In this document: positions 63,826 to 64,000 of the stretch, piece by piece
Position numbering within the stretch: position 1 is the stretch's first letter
How the letters are laid out: each line of letters starts with the position of its first letter
From: Methylomicrobium lacus_A
Lineage (GTDB): Bacteria > Pseudomonadota > Gammaproteobacteria > Methylococcales > Methylomonadaceae
Direction: 5' to 3'
Assembly (NCBI RefSeq): GCF_041897535.1
Contig: NZ_CP169217.1
Coordinates: 2,418,001 to 2,482,000 of the forward strand
Length of the DNA: 64,000 nucleotides
The notes under the pieces: model-generated
The model's database searches: none
Told to the model about the DNA's origin: nothing
What the model saw: only the letters and a program-made list of their open reading frames with translations
Made by a program: the position numbers and the translations under genes

Positions 63826-64000
63826 ATGACTCGACTCGCCGCCAAGCAACTGATCAAGAATTACAATCAGCGCCATGTCGTGAAAGGCGTCTCGCTGGAG
63901 GTGAATACCGGCGAAGTCGTCGGCCTCCTGGGGCCGAACGGCGCCGGCAAAACGACCAGTTTTTACATGATGGTCGGCCTGGTCAAGGCCGATGGGGGCG
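63826..64000 (+). CDS. lptB: LPS export ABC transporter ATP-binding protein LptB, N-terminal part
   Basis: The gene runs off the right edge after about 58 codons. The visible part begins MTRLAAKQLIKNYNQR and includes Walker A in GPNGAGKTTSFYMMVGLV, as in LptB. It starts six bases after lptA and completes the lptC-lptA-lptB transport set. Confidence 0.9.
   Translation, partial: MTRLAAKQLIKNYNQRHVVKGVSLEVNTGEVVGLLGPNGAGKTTSFYMMVGLVKADGG

Overview
The window is GC-rich chromosomal DNA of a gammaproteobacterium. The gene order around mlaFED-murA-hisGD, kdsD-kdsC-lptCAB, trxA-rho, mnmG-rsmG-parA-parB and bamA-skp-fabZ-lpxA is typical of that class. The two-subunit pyruvate carboxylase, MoxR/Bat operon, SulP transporter and repeat style would fit a type I methanotroph (Methylococcales). 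That assignment is inference: no methane, methanol or rRNA gene lies in the window.

1-9.5 kb: start of a fructosamine-kinase-like gene, a diheme cytochrome c4, a Nudix hydrolase, an NhaR-like regulator upstream of a SulP anion transporter, a small membrane protein behind a structured leader, pycA-pycB and a Sua5-type tRNA-threonylcarbamoyl synthase. 9.5-19.8 kb: a looser, repeat-bearing stretch with bioA, a SRAP-domain protein that lacks two expected catalytic residues, a sulfotransferase, two SDR oxidoreductases, a J-domain-like coiled-coil protein, a CPXCG protein, a DUF4124 protein and a POT transporter. Five families of dispersed inverted repeats sit in its intergenic gaps, and a DnaA-box cluster closes it.

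19.8-27 kb: a six-gene MoxR-DUF58-DUF4381-BatA-BatB/C-BatD operon, probably for envelope stress. 26.7-36.4 kb: nudE, a YrfG-like nucleotidase, rhlB, trxA, rho, uppP, mnmG, rsmG, parA and parB, serving RNA turnover, transcription termination, tRNA modification, wall lipid recycling and chromosome partition.

36.9-41.9 kb is the most unusual region. A small PstS-like periplasmic protein, an outer-membrane barrel and a membrane diguanylate cyclase look like one signalling operon. A class I terpene synthase with a complete metal-binding motif set follows, preceded by a possible coupled leader peptide.

41.9-49.7 kb: envelope biogenesis genes rnhB, lpxA, fabZ, skp and bamA, without lpxD and lpxB at their usual places, followed by the full elongation factor P set (epmA, efp, epmB). 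50-53 kb: a 991-residue orphan RTX protein with repeated DGGF modules. 53.2-64 kb: thiC with a TPP riboswitch, hisD, hisG, murA, mlaB, mlaD, mlaE and mlaF (mlaC absent), and divergently kdsD, kdsC, lptC, lptA and the start of lptB. Much of the right half therefore serves outer-membrane assembly: LPS core sugar synthesis, LPS export, lipid A acylation, BamA insertion and phospholipid retrograde transport.
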